A stretch of 64,000 nt of DNA from Symsagittifera roscoffensis (taxonomy: Eukaryota > Xenacoelomorpha > Acoela > Convolutidae), in NCBI RefSeq assembly GCF_963678635.1, contig NC_087062.1, positions 6,934,193 through 6,998,192 of the forward strand. Direction: 5' to 3'. Under the pieces are notes generated by a model. It saw nothing but the letters and a program-made list of their open reading frames with translations. It had not been told where the DNA came from and searched no databases. Positions 24,701-35,840 of this stretch are shown here, piece after piece. Position 1 is the stretch's first letter. Every line of letters starts with the position of its first letter. The translations under genes and the position numbers were made by a program.

Positions 24701-25617
24701 AGACGAGTTCATGACGACGAGTTTGACGAGTTGCTGTCTGCTAAGTTTCCTAATGCATTTGTTGAGTTTCTCCAATTTTGGGTAATTTCAATGAAAAAAA
24801 AACTAGTGAAATAACTTACTGTTTTCTGTTCGCTAATGAAAAAAAAAGTTTTTTGTGACGTTGAGCTAATTTTGATCGGTTTTTGGGCATTGATCCCTTT
24901 TCAAGTGTTATTTGTAGGTTAAGGGAGGTGGAGTTGAAATTTTTTAAATTTTTAATCATTTTTTTTGGCTCAACGCGTGTCTACTTAAAGATTGTCGGCT
25001 TAGTTGCCACATCACAGATTTTTGTTTCTTGTAGTTGTTTTCTTGATTCTTTTCTTTTTCCACATCTTTGTTGAAAAAGCAAGTGTTGTTCATTCTAGTC
25101 TCAGGTGGGACTTAAAACCGCAAATTTTTATGCAATCATATTTTTTCTGCTGAACTTGTGTTTGCTCAAAGATTTTCGGATTTTTTTCTCTTCGTTAGTT
25201 TTTTCCGTTGCAAATTTAATGCCCAAATTTTTGGCATGTTAGCCTAGAATGAACTTTTATTTAGACATGAAAATGTAATTTTTAGTAGAAATAGTTTTTT
25301 TTCATAGTTTTCCATTTTTTCGACTTATGTTTTTTATGAGACGTTCAATCGCAAGTGGTGCGAAGCTCAGCTTGGCCTCTGTGGAAAAGTTCCGATCAAT
25401 GCAGGCAATAAAGCAACAATGTATTAAGCCTTACAAATTATTAGAATAGTTAACGATGATTTGCTCTAAATATGAAAGAGGACATATATTTCCCACCTGA
25501 TGAGTAACATGTTCCGAATACTGCGAGGACAAGAGTGACCCCAGATATGGCCAGTATGCCCCGCTTGTTCTGCCAGATTTTAGATAAGAATGAAGAGATC
25601 GCATCAATGCAAGTCAT
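18750..25617 (-). CDS. Major facilitator superfamily transporter, OFA (oxalate/formate antiporter)-like; 11 exons, 505 aa
   Basis: Exons in transcript order: 25497-25617, 22075-22142, 21881-22002, 21605-21731, 20748-20887, 20555-20687, 20193-20486, 19773-19895, 19359-19583, 19179-19281, 18750-18811. All introns are GT-AG and the total is 1,518 nt, exactly 505 codons plus TAG. The start ATG opens a cytosolic N-terminus (KIWQNKRGILAISG) before TM1. Family marks include GNMSPYVTSYL after TM1 (residues ~41-52), YGLMQGFGVGIAYPL in TM4, ITGVAVAGFGSGSFV in TM5, a hydrophilic central loop (~238-285), TYGQTFIQDDSFLSLVGS and the motif-A-like GRLAWGILMDHSSYK before TM8-9, and a last helix ending FVTYLGFIGKHAQ. 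This is the order seen in OFA-type carriers of organic anions. A monocarboxylate transporter (SLC16) is the main alternative. The substrate cannot be read from sequence. Intron 1 is 3.35 kb; all others are 60-717 bp. Confidence 0.88.
18882..18897. repeat. (AT)n microsatellite
   Basis: A short run of alternating A and T in the last intron of the transporter gene. Confidence 0.8.
21310..21545. repeat. Short tandem repeats in a transporter intron
   Basis: Two small arrays lie in the 717-bp intron 20,888-21,604. One is three copies of a ~19-mer like CGTGATGTTTTGTCTTAT at about 21,334-21,392, preceded by an inverted partner CATCACGA. The other is about three copies of a ~23-mer containing TTTTAAACCAGAAATTTTC at about 21,475-21,542. 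Neither is coding. Confidence 0.7.
22143..25496. other. Large first intron of the transporter gene
   Basis: 3,354 bp between a GTGGGA donor and a TTTTAG acceptor on the minus strand. It contains tRNA-like sequences (about 22,490-22,555 and 23,421-23,485) and a piece of a dispersed repeat near 25,351, but no further exon that I can support. Confidence 0.7.
23421..23485 (+). other. tRNA-like (Pol III box) sequence, probably SINE-derived
   Basis: It begins GGCGTCCGTGGCTGAGTGG, which resembles an A box, and is followed about 35 nt later by GATTGAATCC, a B-box-like motif. The cloverleaf is incomplete, so I do not call a functional tRNA. A tRNA-derived SINE head or decayed tRNA is more likely. Confidence 0.35.
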
Positions 25618-26525
25618 CAGTTTAAACTCCCTAATTTTGAGTAATTGTGTTAATTGATTTTGACAAGAGAAGAGATTTGGTTGGATTTCAGCTCATCTGT
25701 CTCAAAAATATCAATTGAGTTGAATTGCTTTCTGGCTGAATTTTTGGCCAAAAACCGACTGACCAATTTTGAAGGCAGATATTAAAATGGAATCTACTGC
25801 TATCAAATCGAAAGTTTTTGAGTAAGTGAAAGAAATGTTCAGCCGTGAACTGCTTTTTAATCCACGAAAAGGAATGTCTATTTGAATGCAAATTGTCAAA
25901 TTTCTTGGCTATGAGTTTTCCATTGTGGTTTCCAAAGTCCAATCTGGTAAGTTTGCCATTAAATGAAAATAGTTTGAATTAATTCAGTAGTGGTGACCTG
26001 TTTGTGGTTTGGTATTATAACGAGCTTAAGTTGCTCTGAGTTGAAATGTTTGGCGATCCATTTGATCTTACGAGGCTTGAAATTCTTTCCACTTTTTTCT
26101 GGAACTCACAATTGAGAGGTGGCAGATTTTTTTGAAGAGGTTTTCGAGGGTTGGAATATTCTTGCAAGTTTTCTGTCTTAGATTTTGAGAAACATTAAAA
26201 TCAGTTTTTTTTTGTTGTCAAATAATGTGAAATATCAATGTTTCGAGGCCTTTTTCAGCCATAACTTGAAGACAACCAAAATGAGGAAATAGCCAATTTG
26301 AGGAAATCAACTTGCGATACCAATATGTGATCTCTGTTGAGTATATTTTGTTGGAGCAATCGTCTGACAATCATGAGCAATCTTTTCTCGTTAACAACTT
26401 TTTTGCAGATCACTGATGAAAATTGCTGCTAGTAAATACTATTTTAGGGACAAGCTGACCTCATAATTTGACTCAAATGTTCTGCATGAATATTCTAAAT
26501 TCATCAAAGAAACATCACATGTAAC
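25618..26525. other. Upstream region of the transporter gene, no gene seen
   Basis: This is the 5' flank on the minus strand. It should contain the promoter, but no defined element can be named. Open frames at 25,688-25,942 lack any support. Confidence 0.4.
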
Positions 26526-26529
26526 CTTT

Positions 26530-29500
26530 TTTTTGGTTGCACAAGCCGCTACGCCCTTATTTTTGACACAAAAAGTTAATGCTCTCGGAAAGTCCAATTG
26601 TGGCCTCAAAGTGTCTTTTGGGTTTAGGCTCTGCTTAATAGTGTCCGATTTTTTTTGTTGTCTTTGGGTTTGCAGAAAAATTGGAGGGTCACTTAGATTT
26701 GAAGAGGATATTTGGAGAGTGCTTTTTGTTTTCTGCGTAACTAATTTCCAAGGTTGCAAGTCAACTAATCCAATTCCCGTAATGGCATTCATGTGAAGTT
26801 ATAAAAACTTAGAAGGATTTGGCCGAATGTTATGGCATGTTCTCGCCGGCTGAATAGTTTTCTGCAAATTTTTCATCAACTTAATTCTTTTTGCTTGCTG
26901 CTTTCCGATTTATTTTCCTGTTAACATCTTGTCTTGCAGAATCATTGAATCAATTTTTCAACTGATCAATAGACGCAATTCGATAGAAATATATTGAGCA
27001 TTTTTCAATGTAAGAGCCCGTTCTGTACAACATTTTTCTTTAAAGGTTTCCGAACTGTCAGTTCCTGTTCTGACAATTTCTCTTTTTCATTTTTTTTAAC
27101 TCTCAGTGACTTCCTGTTTTTTTTTCGATACGTAACAATTTGAAACTTTTTCTAAAAAAATATTGAATACTGTTTATCTGCTTATTTTTTATCGGCTTAA
27201 TTTACTGTATGTTATTTTCTCCTGATATAAACAAATTTAAGTATCTTTGAAAGTCGTTCTGTTACTTGCAAATTTCGGAATTCTGACTTTGATTTAGCAA
27301 AATTTTAAGTTTTTCTCGAAATGGACCCTACATATTTTCAGAAAGTGGTAACAATGGAAAGACTTCCCACTCCCCTGTCAGCCTGCATAAAAAGTCAGAC
27401 TCTTTCTATTTTACCCCACCTTCTCCTTCTACAGCCTTCGCAAAATTCTGTGGGGGATTTTTTGACCCACATTTTTGCATTCTCATTTTATCGAAAAGTA
27501 CTTTCCGACATCTGAGATTTTAGGTGCAGTCCAAAGCACTGGTTATGGAACGGTCCTCTGCATAAGCCGATTGCCGATTTTTTTAAATCCAACACGTAAT
27601 GGCCCTTATAGAAGCCAAACGTTAGATTTTGTCCGTTTTTTGAAACTTTTCGACTAATCTCAAAAACTAACCTCCCAAATCTGAAATTAGATTTGTTAAT
27701 CGTTTGATTTGTTGGCCGTTTTTTGAAAATTTTTGATTTCTCTCGAAAGCTTCATCATCGAATCTGATTTTAATGGTTAAACTGAGAGAGCATGTGGGAA
27801 GCTTTTTTTTCAAAGTTATGCATTTCTGAAAAGTGAAATTTTTTGATTTTTGTGACTATTTTTTGAAATTTTTTCCTACATCTCGAAACTACCTTGCCTA
27901 TGTTCAATTAAAAGAATCGGTTGTGGAAGCTTCCCTGCACAAACCGCTACGCCCTTATTTTTGACACAAAAAGTTAATGCTCTCGGAAAAGTCAAGCTTT
28001 TGATTTTTTGACCATTTTCTGAAACTACGATTTTTCTCGAAAACCACCCTCCTAAATCTCTTTTTTAGTTCAATCAAAAGAAGCAGTTGTGAGAAGCCTC
28101 CATGCATTAGCGGCTACGCCCCTTTTTTCTACCCAAAATGGAATGGCTTTCGGAAAGTTCAAATTTTTGAACTTTGACCGTGTTCGGAAACTTTTTGTTT
28201 TTTCTCGAAAATTACCCTGCCAATTCTCGAATAAAGTATTCAATTGAATTAATTGGTTGTGGGCTTCCTCGCTGTGTAAGTCGTTACGTCTTTTTTAAGA
28301 AAAAATTAAGCCTTCGGAAAAGTTAATTTTTTCAACAGAAACCCTAATCTCTTATTTGCTTAGACACTTTTTGAAAAAAATTCACATGGTTTCCAAAATA
28401 CGGTCATATTTTGGAAACCCTGTGAATTTTTTCAAAAAGTGTCTAAGCAAATAAGAGAAGGGTTTCTGTCAAAGGAACAGGTTGCTATTTTTTTTTCTCC
28501 CGTAAGAAGCGGCGTTTCCCCATATATCTTTATAAAATATGCTACGTATTTGTAAAAACCAATTTCTTAAATTTAGCCGTTTGCGCGTTTCGCTCTTCTC
28601 GAAAACTACCCTGCCAAACCTGAGATTTTTAGATCAATCAAAAGAAAAGGTTATTGGAAGCTCACCTGCGTAGCTTGAATGAAAAATTTAATGCTCACGG
28701 AAAAGTCAAGTCTTGATTAATTGGCTATACAAAAATGTTATGGCATTCGGAATATAGAAATTTTTTTGCAACCTTTTTCACTCTTCTCGAAAACTACCCC
28801 GCCAAATCTGAGATTTTCGGGTTTAACCAGTTTGTGGGAAACTATCCGGTATAAACGGCTTCGTAATGTTTAGACTAATGTTGCCTTCGAAAAATTCAAT
28901 TTTTTGACCGCTTTTTCGAACTTACTGATTTTTCTCGAATACTTTCTTACCAAAATTGAGATTTTGGCGTCAATCAATAAACGGGTTCTGAGAAGCTCCA
29001 TTGCAAAAATGACTACGCTCAAGTTTTTTTAGAAATAAAGTTGCCCTCAGAAAAGTCAATCTTCGATTTGTTGACCTCTTTCTGGAACTTTTCGACTTTT
29101 ATCGAAAACTGTCCTACCAAATCTGAGATTAAGCGTCCAATCGAAGGAACATTGTGCAAGTATTTCTTCCCAGATTCGACGCCTCGTTTTTTGACATGTT
29201 ACGTTCCTGTGATAAGTAATATCGGCAAATGGCCAAATTTTTGACACAAAAATTTATTGCTCTCGGAAAAGTCGAGTTTTACTCTTTTTTGACCAATTTA
29301 ATGAAATTTTTGAATTATCTGGAATGAAAAAAAAAATTATTTTTAGAAAATGTTTTGATTTGTCTTAAAAACCAGTTTTTTCACTCTTTTCAAAAACTAC
29401 CCCGCCAATCAAAAACAAAAACAGTGTATGGGAATACCAGCTGTATCAGTGGCTCAGCAGCTACAGGTTCATGTATAGATTTAGTTTTTTCGTTAATTTT

Positions 29501-30060
29501 TTTGAGACACTTCGGAAATTTTTTTCTCTTCGCAAAAGTTTGAGTTTTTCTCAGCAACTAATTTGTTGACTTTCAAAAAAGGAGTACTAATAAAAAAAAA
29601 ACTGCCCAACCCTTTTGTGCCAGCACATTCCCCTTCTCGTCTTCAACCTTACTCCACTTTCTACAGCCTTCGCAAAATTCTGTGGGGGATTTTTGACCAA
29701 TTTTTCATTTTCTCAACAAGTACCTTGCCAAAGCTGAAATTAACTACTCTCTCGAAAACTACTCTCCCAAATCTGGGATAAGGAGTTCAATAAAAAAATG
29801 GATTGTAGTTGTTTTCTTTGCGTAACGGGTTTTTTTTCCTATTTTTTGTAGAAAAAAAGTAGTGGCCTCAAAAAAGGCAATTTTTCGAGACATTTTGACT
29901 GTTTTTTTGAAACTTTTAGACTTTTCTCGAAAACTACCCTCCCAAATCTGGATTTAAGGAAACAACCGAATAAATTGGTTGTGAGTGTCTTCCCTGCATA
30001 ACCGGCTACGTCCTAATAATTGTAGAAAAATGTTATAGTCTCAAAAGGGCTTTTTTTGAA
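26530..30060. repeat. Second degenerate satellite, ~150-190 bp period
   Basis: A phrase near TTTCTCGAAAACTACCCTGCCAAATCTGAG recurs in variant form at about 27,655, 27,740, 27,875, 28,033, 28,205, 28,597, 28,776, 28,933, 29,101, 29,385, 29,750 and 29,925. Another phrase (CCGCTACGCCCTTATTTTTG, then TTAATGCTCTCGGAAA) occurs at about 26,545 and 27,945 and in weaker form between. Units are highly diverged. Small open frames in the area (for example 26,439-26,792 minus) cut across repeat units and are not convincing genes. The density is lower before 27,300. Confidence 0.8.
28336..28468. mobile_element. 133-bp near-perfect hairpin, candidate miniature inverted-repeat element
   Basis: Arms begin CAGAAACCCT and end AGGGTTTCTG and pair almost throughout (left arm CTCTTATTTGCTTAGACACT matches the right arm in reverse complement). 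The unpaired centre is only a few bases. TCAA flanks both ends (28,332-28,335 and 28,469-28,472), a possible 4-bp target-site duplication. It interrupts the surrounding satellite, so it inserted later. Confidence 0.75.
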
Positions 30061-30599
30061 ATTTTGTCCTTTTTGTGTATCAAACAGGTACCTCCAGCTT
30101 ATGCTGGGCCCCTAGTTTCTCAATTTTCTTGGAGAATTTCAACAACTCCTCGTTTCAAGCCTTAATTGAACAGCATCCGGTTGTTATTGTCTAAATGGTG
30201 GTTTTTAAACGGAAAAGGTGCTAGTTTTTTGTGCTCTCTCTCTTTTCGCCGACAAGAATTTTTAAACAAAAGATGTAAATTAGATTAAATTTTATAAATA
30301 GGTAGTTCAACTGTGTAATACAAAAAATCATTACGCTTGCGATTATGGAACTGTTTTGTGTGGCCAAACTGTCATACATAAATGGATTTTAGGGTCGCAC
30401 ACTTTTCTGAATTCTTTCATCATCTAGCTGGGTATTTAGAATTATAGCCCTTGAGCAAAATATAGCTCCGCTACAATTGTAAAATCAATATATGGAGGCT
30501 ATATTTTATTTGTTCTAGACTGGGGGTGGGCTATAATGGTAAAGACTATAATGGTAAAGCTTTTTAATTTTGACCTTCGTGATTGAAACAGTTAAATGT

Positions 30600-30605
30600 T
30601 TTATT
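30600..30605 (-). promoter_or_regulatory. Poly(A) signal of the 7TM gene
   Basis: AATAAA on the minus strand lies 3 nt beyond the TGA stop at 30,609-30,611. This implies a very short 3' UTR if it is the one used. Confidence 0.5.
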
Positions 30606-30608
30606 TCT

Positions 30609-33600
30609 TCAAAACTTTCTTCTGATGTCTCGAATTGGAAGATACAAGTGGGTTTTGAACTGTTCGTTAGTTTTCAGCAGCAACAGAATATACAGTTTAA
30701 CTAGAATGTCCACAACCTCGGATAAAACATAGCTCAGGAGCAGACAAGCATCGAATATAATTGAAATTAGTGGATATTTTTCGTCGCAGAAAAAATGCTT
30801 TGCTTTTTCGGTGTAATAGAATTGCCACAACTGGAAACGAAGGTTGTCACAGGAGCAAAGAGCCCAGCATATGTAGTTGACAACCAGAATAGGACACACA
30901 ATTAGAATGAAAGACCTAGGCAAACATTTTTCTTTAAAAAATTTAGTGTAGACAATTTATCCACAGGGAAAAGGACCAACGTACGAGCTGTTCGTCTTTT
31001 TACGGAGAACGACTGTTGCGACCCTACTTTAGAAATGTGTATACACTTTTTCTTTATTTTTGTGGGGTGAGAATTGTTGTCTTTGGCAAGGAGCTCAGAT
31101 CATGATCGGCCTCGAACCACCAATCTTTCGACTGAGAGTCGGAAAGCTAAGCCACTTCGCTGCCGCTCCTAAATGGGAGAAGCTCAGAATGACCCAAATC
31201 TCCTGTCCAATCAAGCTTACTCAAAATGTCTAAAAATTACTTTTTTTGGACCTACTGTTTTTAGCTCGGACTGGGTGATTTTTTTTTGTTAATAAACAAA
31301 TAATGATTCTTTCTGTCAACGAGGAATTCCAGCTTCAGTTTATTCATTTCGCAATTTATACAGTGCTGATTTAAATTAACCGGACAAAACGTGTTAAACT
31401 TGAAATTTAAAAGGCGTTTTTCTCAAATTGGGTTGAGCTTAGGTGAAAACTTAAAAAGACAAAACTTGCTTAAAATTTTAGCAGAATTAATATGGTGTAA
31501 TTTGTTTTGCGAAATTCGGGCCCAAAGTTTTACCCCAAAAATGGGTCATTTTGGCTTATCTTAGTTAATCAAAAATTACTCCAAAAATACCCAGTCGATC
31601 ATAGACATAAGTACATCAAAGTGAGCCCCTCACGTAGCCCAAGAAACTTTAAGAAGGGTACTTTCTCCAAAAAAAGTTTGCAAACCGTTTAAAAATTGTT
31701 TTTAAATAAAAATTTGGTATTTTATATAGTAAAAAAACGTCCTTTTTTGTCTATCAAACAAAAATAAATTAACTTATACAATGTTTTGGAGAAAGTACCC
31801 TTCTTAAAGTTTCTTGGGCTACGTGAGGGGCTCACTTTGATATACTTATGTCTGTGATCGACTGGGTATTTTTGGAGTAATTTTTGATTAACTAAGATTA
31901 GCCAAAATGACCCATTTTGGGGGTAAAATTTTGGGCCCGAATTTCGCCAAAACGAATTACACCATATTAATTCTGCTAAAATTTTAAGCAAGTTTTGTCT
32001 TCATAAGTTTTCACCTAAACTCAACCCAATTTGAGAAAAACGCGTTTTAAATTTCAATTTTAGCTCGTTTTGTCCGGTTAATTTAAATCAGCACTAGCTC
32101 AAATTAATAACTTGACAACAAAATCACAAGGTCTGTTCAGAAGGTTCCACTCAATTTACCGCATGCCATTCTACCCTATAAACAGTTTCTCAATTAGGAT
32201 ACTTTTTTAATTCGCTATTTCGGTTCGATAAGCAATGGTGTTTAAAATTAATTTTTGGGTCATGGGTAAAAATACCTAGAGTAGAATGGCATCGAGTAGA
32301 TTGGCATGGGGAACATTGTCCGGTTTTTTCACCAAGATTAAATATGATTTGCTACCACTTTTTTGAACATCAATGTTTGTTTCATTTTTTCAGGCACTAA
32401 ATGATCTACCACAAGTAAGTCAGACTGTGGCAATTTTATAAAAAAGAATAAATCCGTAACAAGAGTAAAATATTCCTTTTAAGCAAGCGAATATCAATGA
32501 TAAAATTTTCGAATTGTACGTTTTTTATAACTGTGGCAAAGATAAATGTAATGATAACCTTTGCTAATTGCACAGCAGCTGGCTAGTCCGGTTGAATTGA
32601 GCTATTGATTGAAGAATTATTGATTACGCCGCAATGAAAAAATGAAAGAACTCATAGTTTGAAGAGGAATAAGTAGTTGCTATGTAAGTGACTCTATCGC
32701 CTTGTGGCAACCCAGTATTAGACTTTTTTTCGTAAATAACTTTATTCACTGCACTCATCTGGACTTCTCGACTCATCTCTAGTGGTACCTTTTTTTAAAA
32801 TGTATTAAATTTTCAAACAGGAAATATTCAGTTTCAGATAAATAAAATGTCGACTAATAATTTGTCGGCTTATCTTTTGTAGGCTGAATTCAACATCTTG
32901 GAATCGTTCTTTTTTTGCTTCGCGCAGTTTTTAATGTTGCTTTTAATATTTGATTTGTTCCTGCAAATTGTAATTTTACTAATCTTGACTTCATGTTTCT
33001 TTTTTTTTGTTTCGCTCAAAAACTTTAATCGGGCCAAGTTATTTCGGCCTGTTTTATCGGATTAGTGACCTACTTTTGGGGTCGTTTCAAGGGAAAGGCA
33101 ATTTTGACGCTCCCCTCCGCACTTTTTATTCTGGTGGTTTTTTACCACTCCGTTTGTATAAGTTTATTTTGTTTGTTTGTTTTCGGCTTAGTAGGTTTCG
33201 GTTTGTTTTATATCGGCGTAGAAGCATCTTTTTGCTTTGTTTAATGTGCGAAATAAATTTGTTTTTGTGTGATTAAGTGCGTATTCGGGGTAAGGGGAAC
33301 GTATACATTTTTAATAATGATTAGGTTTTTTGACTTTTCACCGCTTCGTTAATTTTGCTCCGATGCTGATTTTCCATTCGATTGTTTGGGCATATTTTTT
33401 TCACAGCTATATTCATCCATTTTGATAGACCTAGTTGTATTGCTAGTGGTGTGAAGGTCAGTTTCGCCTGTGTGTTTGAGTATTAACAACTCCGGCATGG
33501 TTTAATATCGGCTTTTTTTTTCTTTTACTCGTCTTCAAAGTTTGTCGGCTTCTATATCATAGGCTTATGGCATCATATTGCGTCGTTGGATGAACGAAGT

Positions 33601-35840
33601 AACTTTTCATTGTTGTTTTTAAAAGAGTAATTTAATGTTTATTAAATTGTTTTACACATGTGAGCGTAGTGTAATAGTTAGGGTGTTCTTTTTCAACCCA
33701 AGTAGCAAGATTTGGTGCCAATTTTGGAAGCACCTTGACGGCTTTTTGATAGAATTTGTGTTGGGGTTCGATTAGTAATCAGTTAACATACTTGATGCTT
33801 TTTAAATTCATCAAATGAACCGAAAAAGCTGTTTGTTTTCAAACAACAGTACAATAATAAAAACTGCATTTCAGAAGTTTTCCTACTCAATTTATCTCGC
33901 AATTTTTGTGAAATGCATAATTTATACATAATTTGGCTTGATGCTTACCAACTTATTATATGCAACGTTAGCGTGTATGCGTTTAGCTTGTTATATTCCA
34001 AATTATTACGTGCAAACTTTGTGTCTTTTTATATTTGGTGCGGCTTTTGCCGCATATGTAGCTGTTTTTATCGGTGAATAGTGTTAGTAAATTGTCAAGA
34101 GCTCTTGGAGCAGATGCGGGGATGTGCGAATCCCACTCTCCTGGTCGTGGGTTTGAGTCCGCGACAGGAGTTTTAAAACTGCTTCATAAGTTTTAGTTTG
34201 ATGCAAATTTAACTTTCAATTGTTGTTCTTGGCATGTTTCTTTGAAGTGAACTTCATTCAAGAAAAATTTAGACAAAGATATAAAAGTTTTGGTAGATCT
34301 AGCTCTTCTCAAAATTTTCTTTAAAAGATCTTTTTGGTGGCTTTCGTCTCAATTTCTGTTTGCTAATTTTTCATGCTATGTTTGCGTTTGTGTTGTGACG
34401 CAAGTGGTGCGATGCTCTGCTTCGCCTCTGTGTTGAATTACTGGCCGTGTTTTTGAATATTAAAATTAGGAGTTGTCTGACCTGAGATGTGAGGCATATT
34501 GTCGGTTTCGGCGATCCATGTTCTCACAGGTAGAAGGACTGAGCAAAGAAGAGTGTTCCTCGTCTGTTTCGATTGAGGAGTCAGCAACCGACCGCGTGTT
34601 GCCGATGTTGAGCCGGATGTTCCTGGAAGTTCTCAGGTAGTAGGTCCAGATCAAAGCTAACGTTGAAATATAGAATGCATGCCACATCAGTATATAAAGC
34701 AGCCACAGTGCAAGTCTGAAAAATAAAATTGAAATTATGAAAGATAAATCTCAGTAGAGCATTGTTGTGTGCAAAAATGTGCGACAGTTTTTAAAAAAGG
34801 TTTGATTTTTTTAGTTAACCAGTCAGAGGTTAATTGTTTAAGGTTAACTAGAGCTCTTCTTTTAAAATGCACCGCACGTGGGATTTGAACCCGCAATCAT
34901 ATGATTGCTGGGCACCATCACTACCGATGCGCCACAAAGCCACAATTAGGGGAAATCCAAAAAGCTTTAGTCAAGTTAGTAAAAGACAGATGCGGTTTTT
35001 TTTGGTTAAAACCTTCTAAAAAGTGCTCAAAAACGATGCGTTTTGCTTATTGCAAAAATTTGATTTGTCTACGTTGCAGTAGGTTTAGACTAAGTCGTGT
35101 CTTTTTGCTGCGTTTCAGGAGTTTTCAGAAACTAAATTGGGTGTAATATGTTTTTTTTCTCCACAAAATCCGCCCGCCTGTTTTATCATAATTTTTAATC
35201 ATTGATACTTGTACCTTGCTGCATCTCCCATTGGAATAAATTGGAAAAGCATCGCAACTACAACTGTGAAAACTCCGCACAGAATAAAAATGCTGAAGTA
35301 TCTCATACTTTTCCATTCGGAAAACAAGTTATAGCAGTAGCTTGAGCCCAGATTGAAACTGTATCTATATACGGCTAGAAGCAGAAGAAGGAAGTAATAC
35401 ATTGAATCGCAGTAGAAAATTCGGATGTTTCCATTGAGTGCCAGAATAAAATTGACCACAGATCCATGAAGAGCCTGCTTCTCAAGGTCAGCCTTGTCTG
35501 CGTGAAAGTGATCACTAACATACTGTTGGCTGTAGACGAAAACACGACCAGTTATTCCTGCAATCACACTCGAAATCAGAACGCCTGATGATAGTGTGAT
35601 GATGAGTTGCTGGTCCGGGGCTAAATGGGAAGTGCGGTACCGTTTGCTGCTGTAGCAGAACAGTATGTAAGAGAAAACAACGATGCCGAAGACAGACAAC
35701 AAGTTGTTGCACGCAACTATGGCGAGGAAAAAGTATTCGTTGAATAGGTGGCAGATTTTGTTTGGCTGCCAGTAGCTGGCCGATTTCCATTGGAGGGCCG
35801 AAAGTACTTCGAAATAAATATCTCCATTAGTTTCCAACAT
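30609..35840 (-). CDS. Seven-transmembrane protein, divergent GPCR-like; 3 exons, 388 aa
   Basis: Exons 35215-35840, 34482-34715 and 30609-30915 join with matching phases (AG|A, then AG|G) through GT-AG introns of 499 and 3,566 bp, giving 1,167 nt including TGA. Predicted helices: TM1 ~34-60, TM2 ~79-103, TM3 ~139-160, TM4 ~180-203 in exon 1; TM5 ~210-234 in exon 2, followed by an acidic Ser-rich loop with DSSIETDEEHSSLLSP; TM6 ~288-308 (SFILIVCPILVVNYICWALC) and TM7 ~333-366 in exon 3. TM3 ends in AVYRY, where rhodopsin-type receptors have DRY, and TM6 holds CW. The NPxxY motif of TM7 and the TM2 aspartate are not seen. The long third cytoplasmic loop and topology suit a GPCR, but I cannot assign a ligand or family. 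The large intron 2 carries a mariner-like fold-back element. Confidence 0.72.
31090..31170 (-). other. tRNA-like sequence with a CTC anticodon-like loop
   Basis: On the minus strand, GGAGC and GCTCC pair at the ends. A CTCTCAG seven-base loop sits between partly pairing bases, and GGTGGTTCGAGGCC resembles a B box. It is about 81 nt and several stems have mismatches. It is probably a tRNA-derived SINE head or pseudogene rather than a working tRNA-Glu. Confidence 0.35.
31361..32095. mobile_element. 735-bp mariner/Tc1-like fold-back element
   Basis: The element starts TA-CAGTGCTGATTTAAATTAAC and ends with the reverse complement (GGTTAATTTAAATCAGCACT). The two arms of about 320 bp pair with high identity around a ~100-bp centre (about 31,680-31,779). 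CAGTG termini next to TA are typical of Tc1/mariner transposons. There is no transposase, and the mirrored open frames on the two arms are a by-product of the inverted repeat. It lies in intron 2 of the 7TM gene. Confidence 0.85.
32100..34470. other. Rest of intron 2 of the 7TM gene, dispersed repeat pieces
   Basis: Contains tRNA-like stretches (about 33,661-33,720 and 34,098-34,172) and the recurrent motif resembling GCAAGTGGTGCGAAGCTCAG followed by CTTCGCCTCTGTG at about 33,441-33,475 and 34,400-34,433. No exon is supportable. Confidence 0.5.
34098..34172 (+). other. tRNA-like sequence (SINE head candidate)
   Basis: Ends with TCGTGGGTTTGAGTCCGCGA, a good B-box and T-arm match. The A-box part is weak. 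About 240-300 bp downstream lies the motif GCAAGTGGTGCGATGCTC, an arrangement repeated near 42,351-42,682, which points to one interspersed family. Confidence 0.35.
34867..34944 (-). other. tRNA-like sequence
   Basis: On the minus strand GGCTTTGTGGCGCATCGGTA resembles an A-box region and GCGGGTTCAAATCCCACG a B box and T arm. The anticodon arm is an unusual palindrome (GCAATCATATGATTGC) with a six-base loop, so a functional tRNA is doubtful. It falls in intron 1 of the 7TM gene. Confidence 0.4.

Noticed and set aside
26439-26792. 117-codon minus-strand ORF
   Set aside because: Overlaps units of the degenerate satellite and has no motif or splice context.
31507-31991. Mirror-image small ORFs of 61 and 89 codons in opposite orientation
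   Set aside because: They are the two arms of the same inverted-repeat element, so similarity is structural and not coding.
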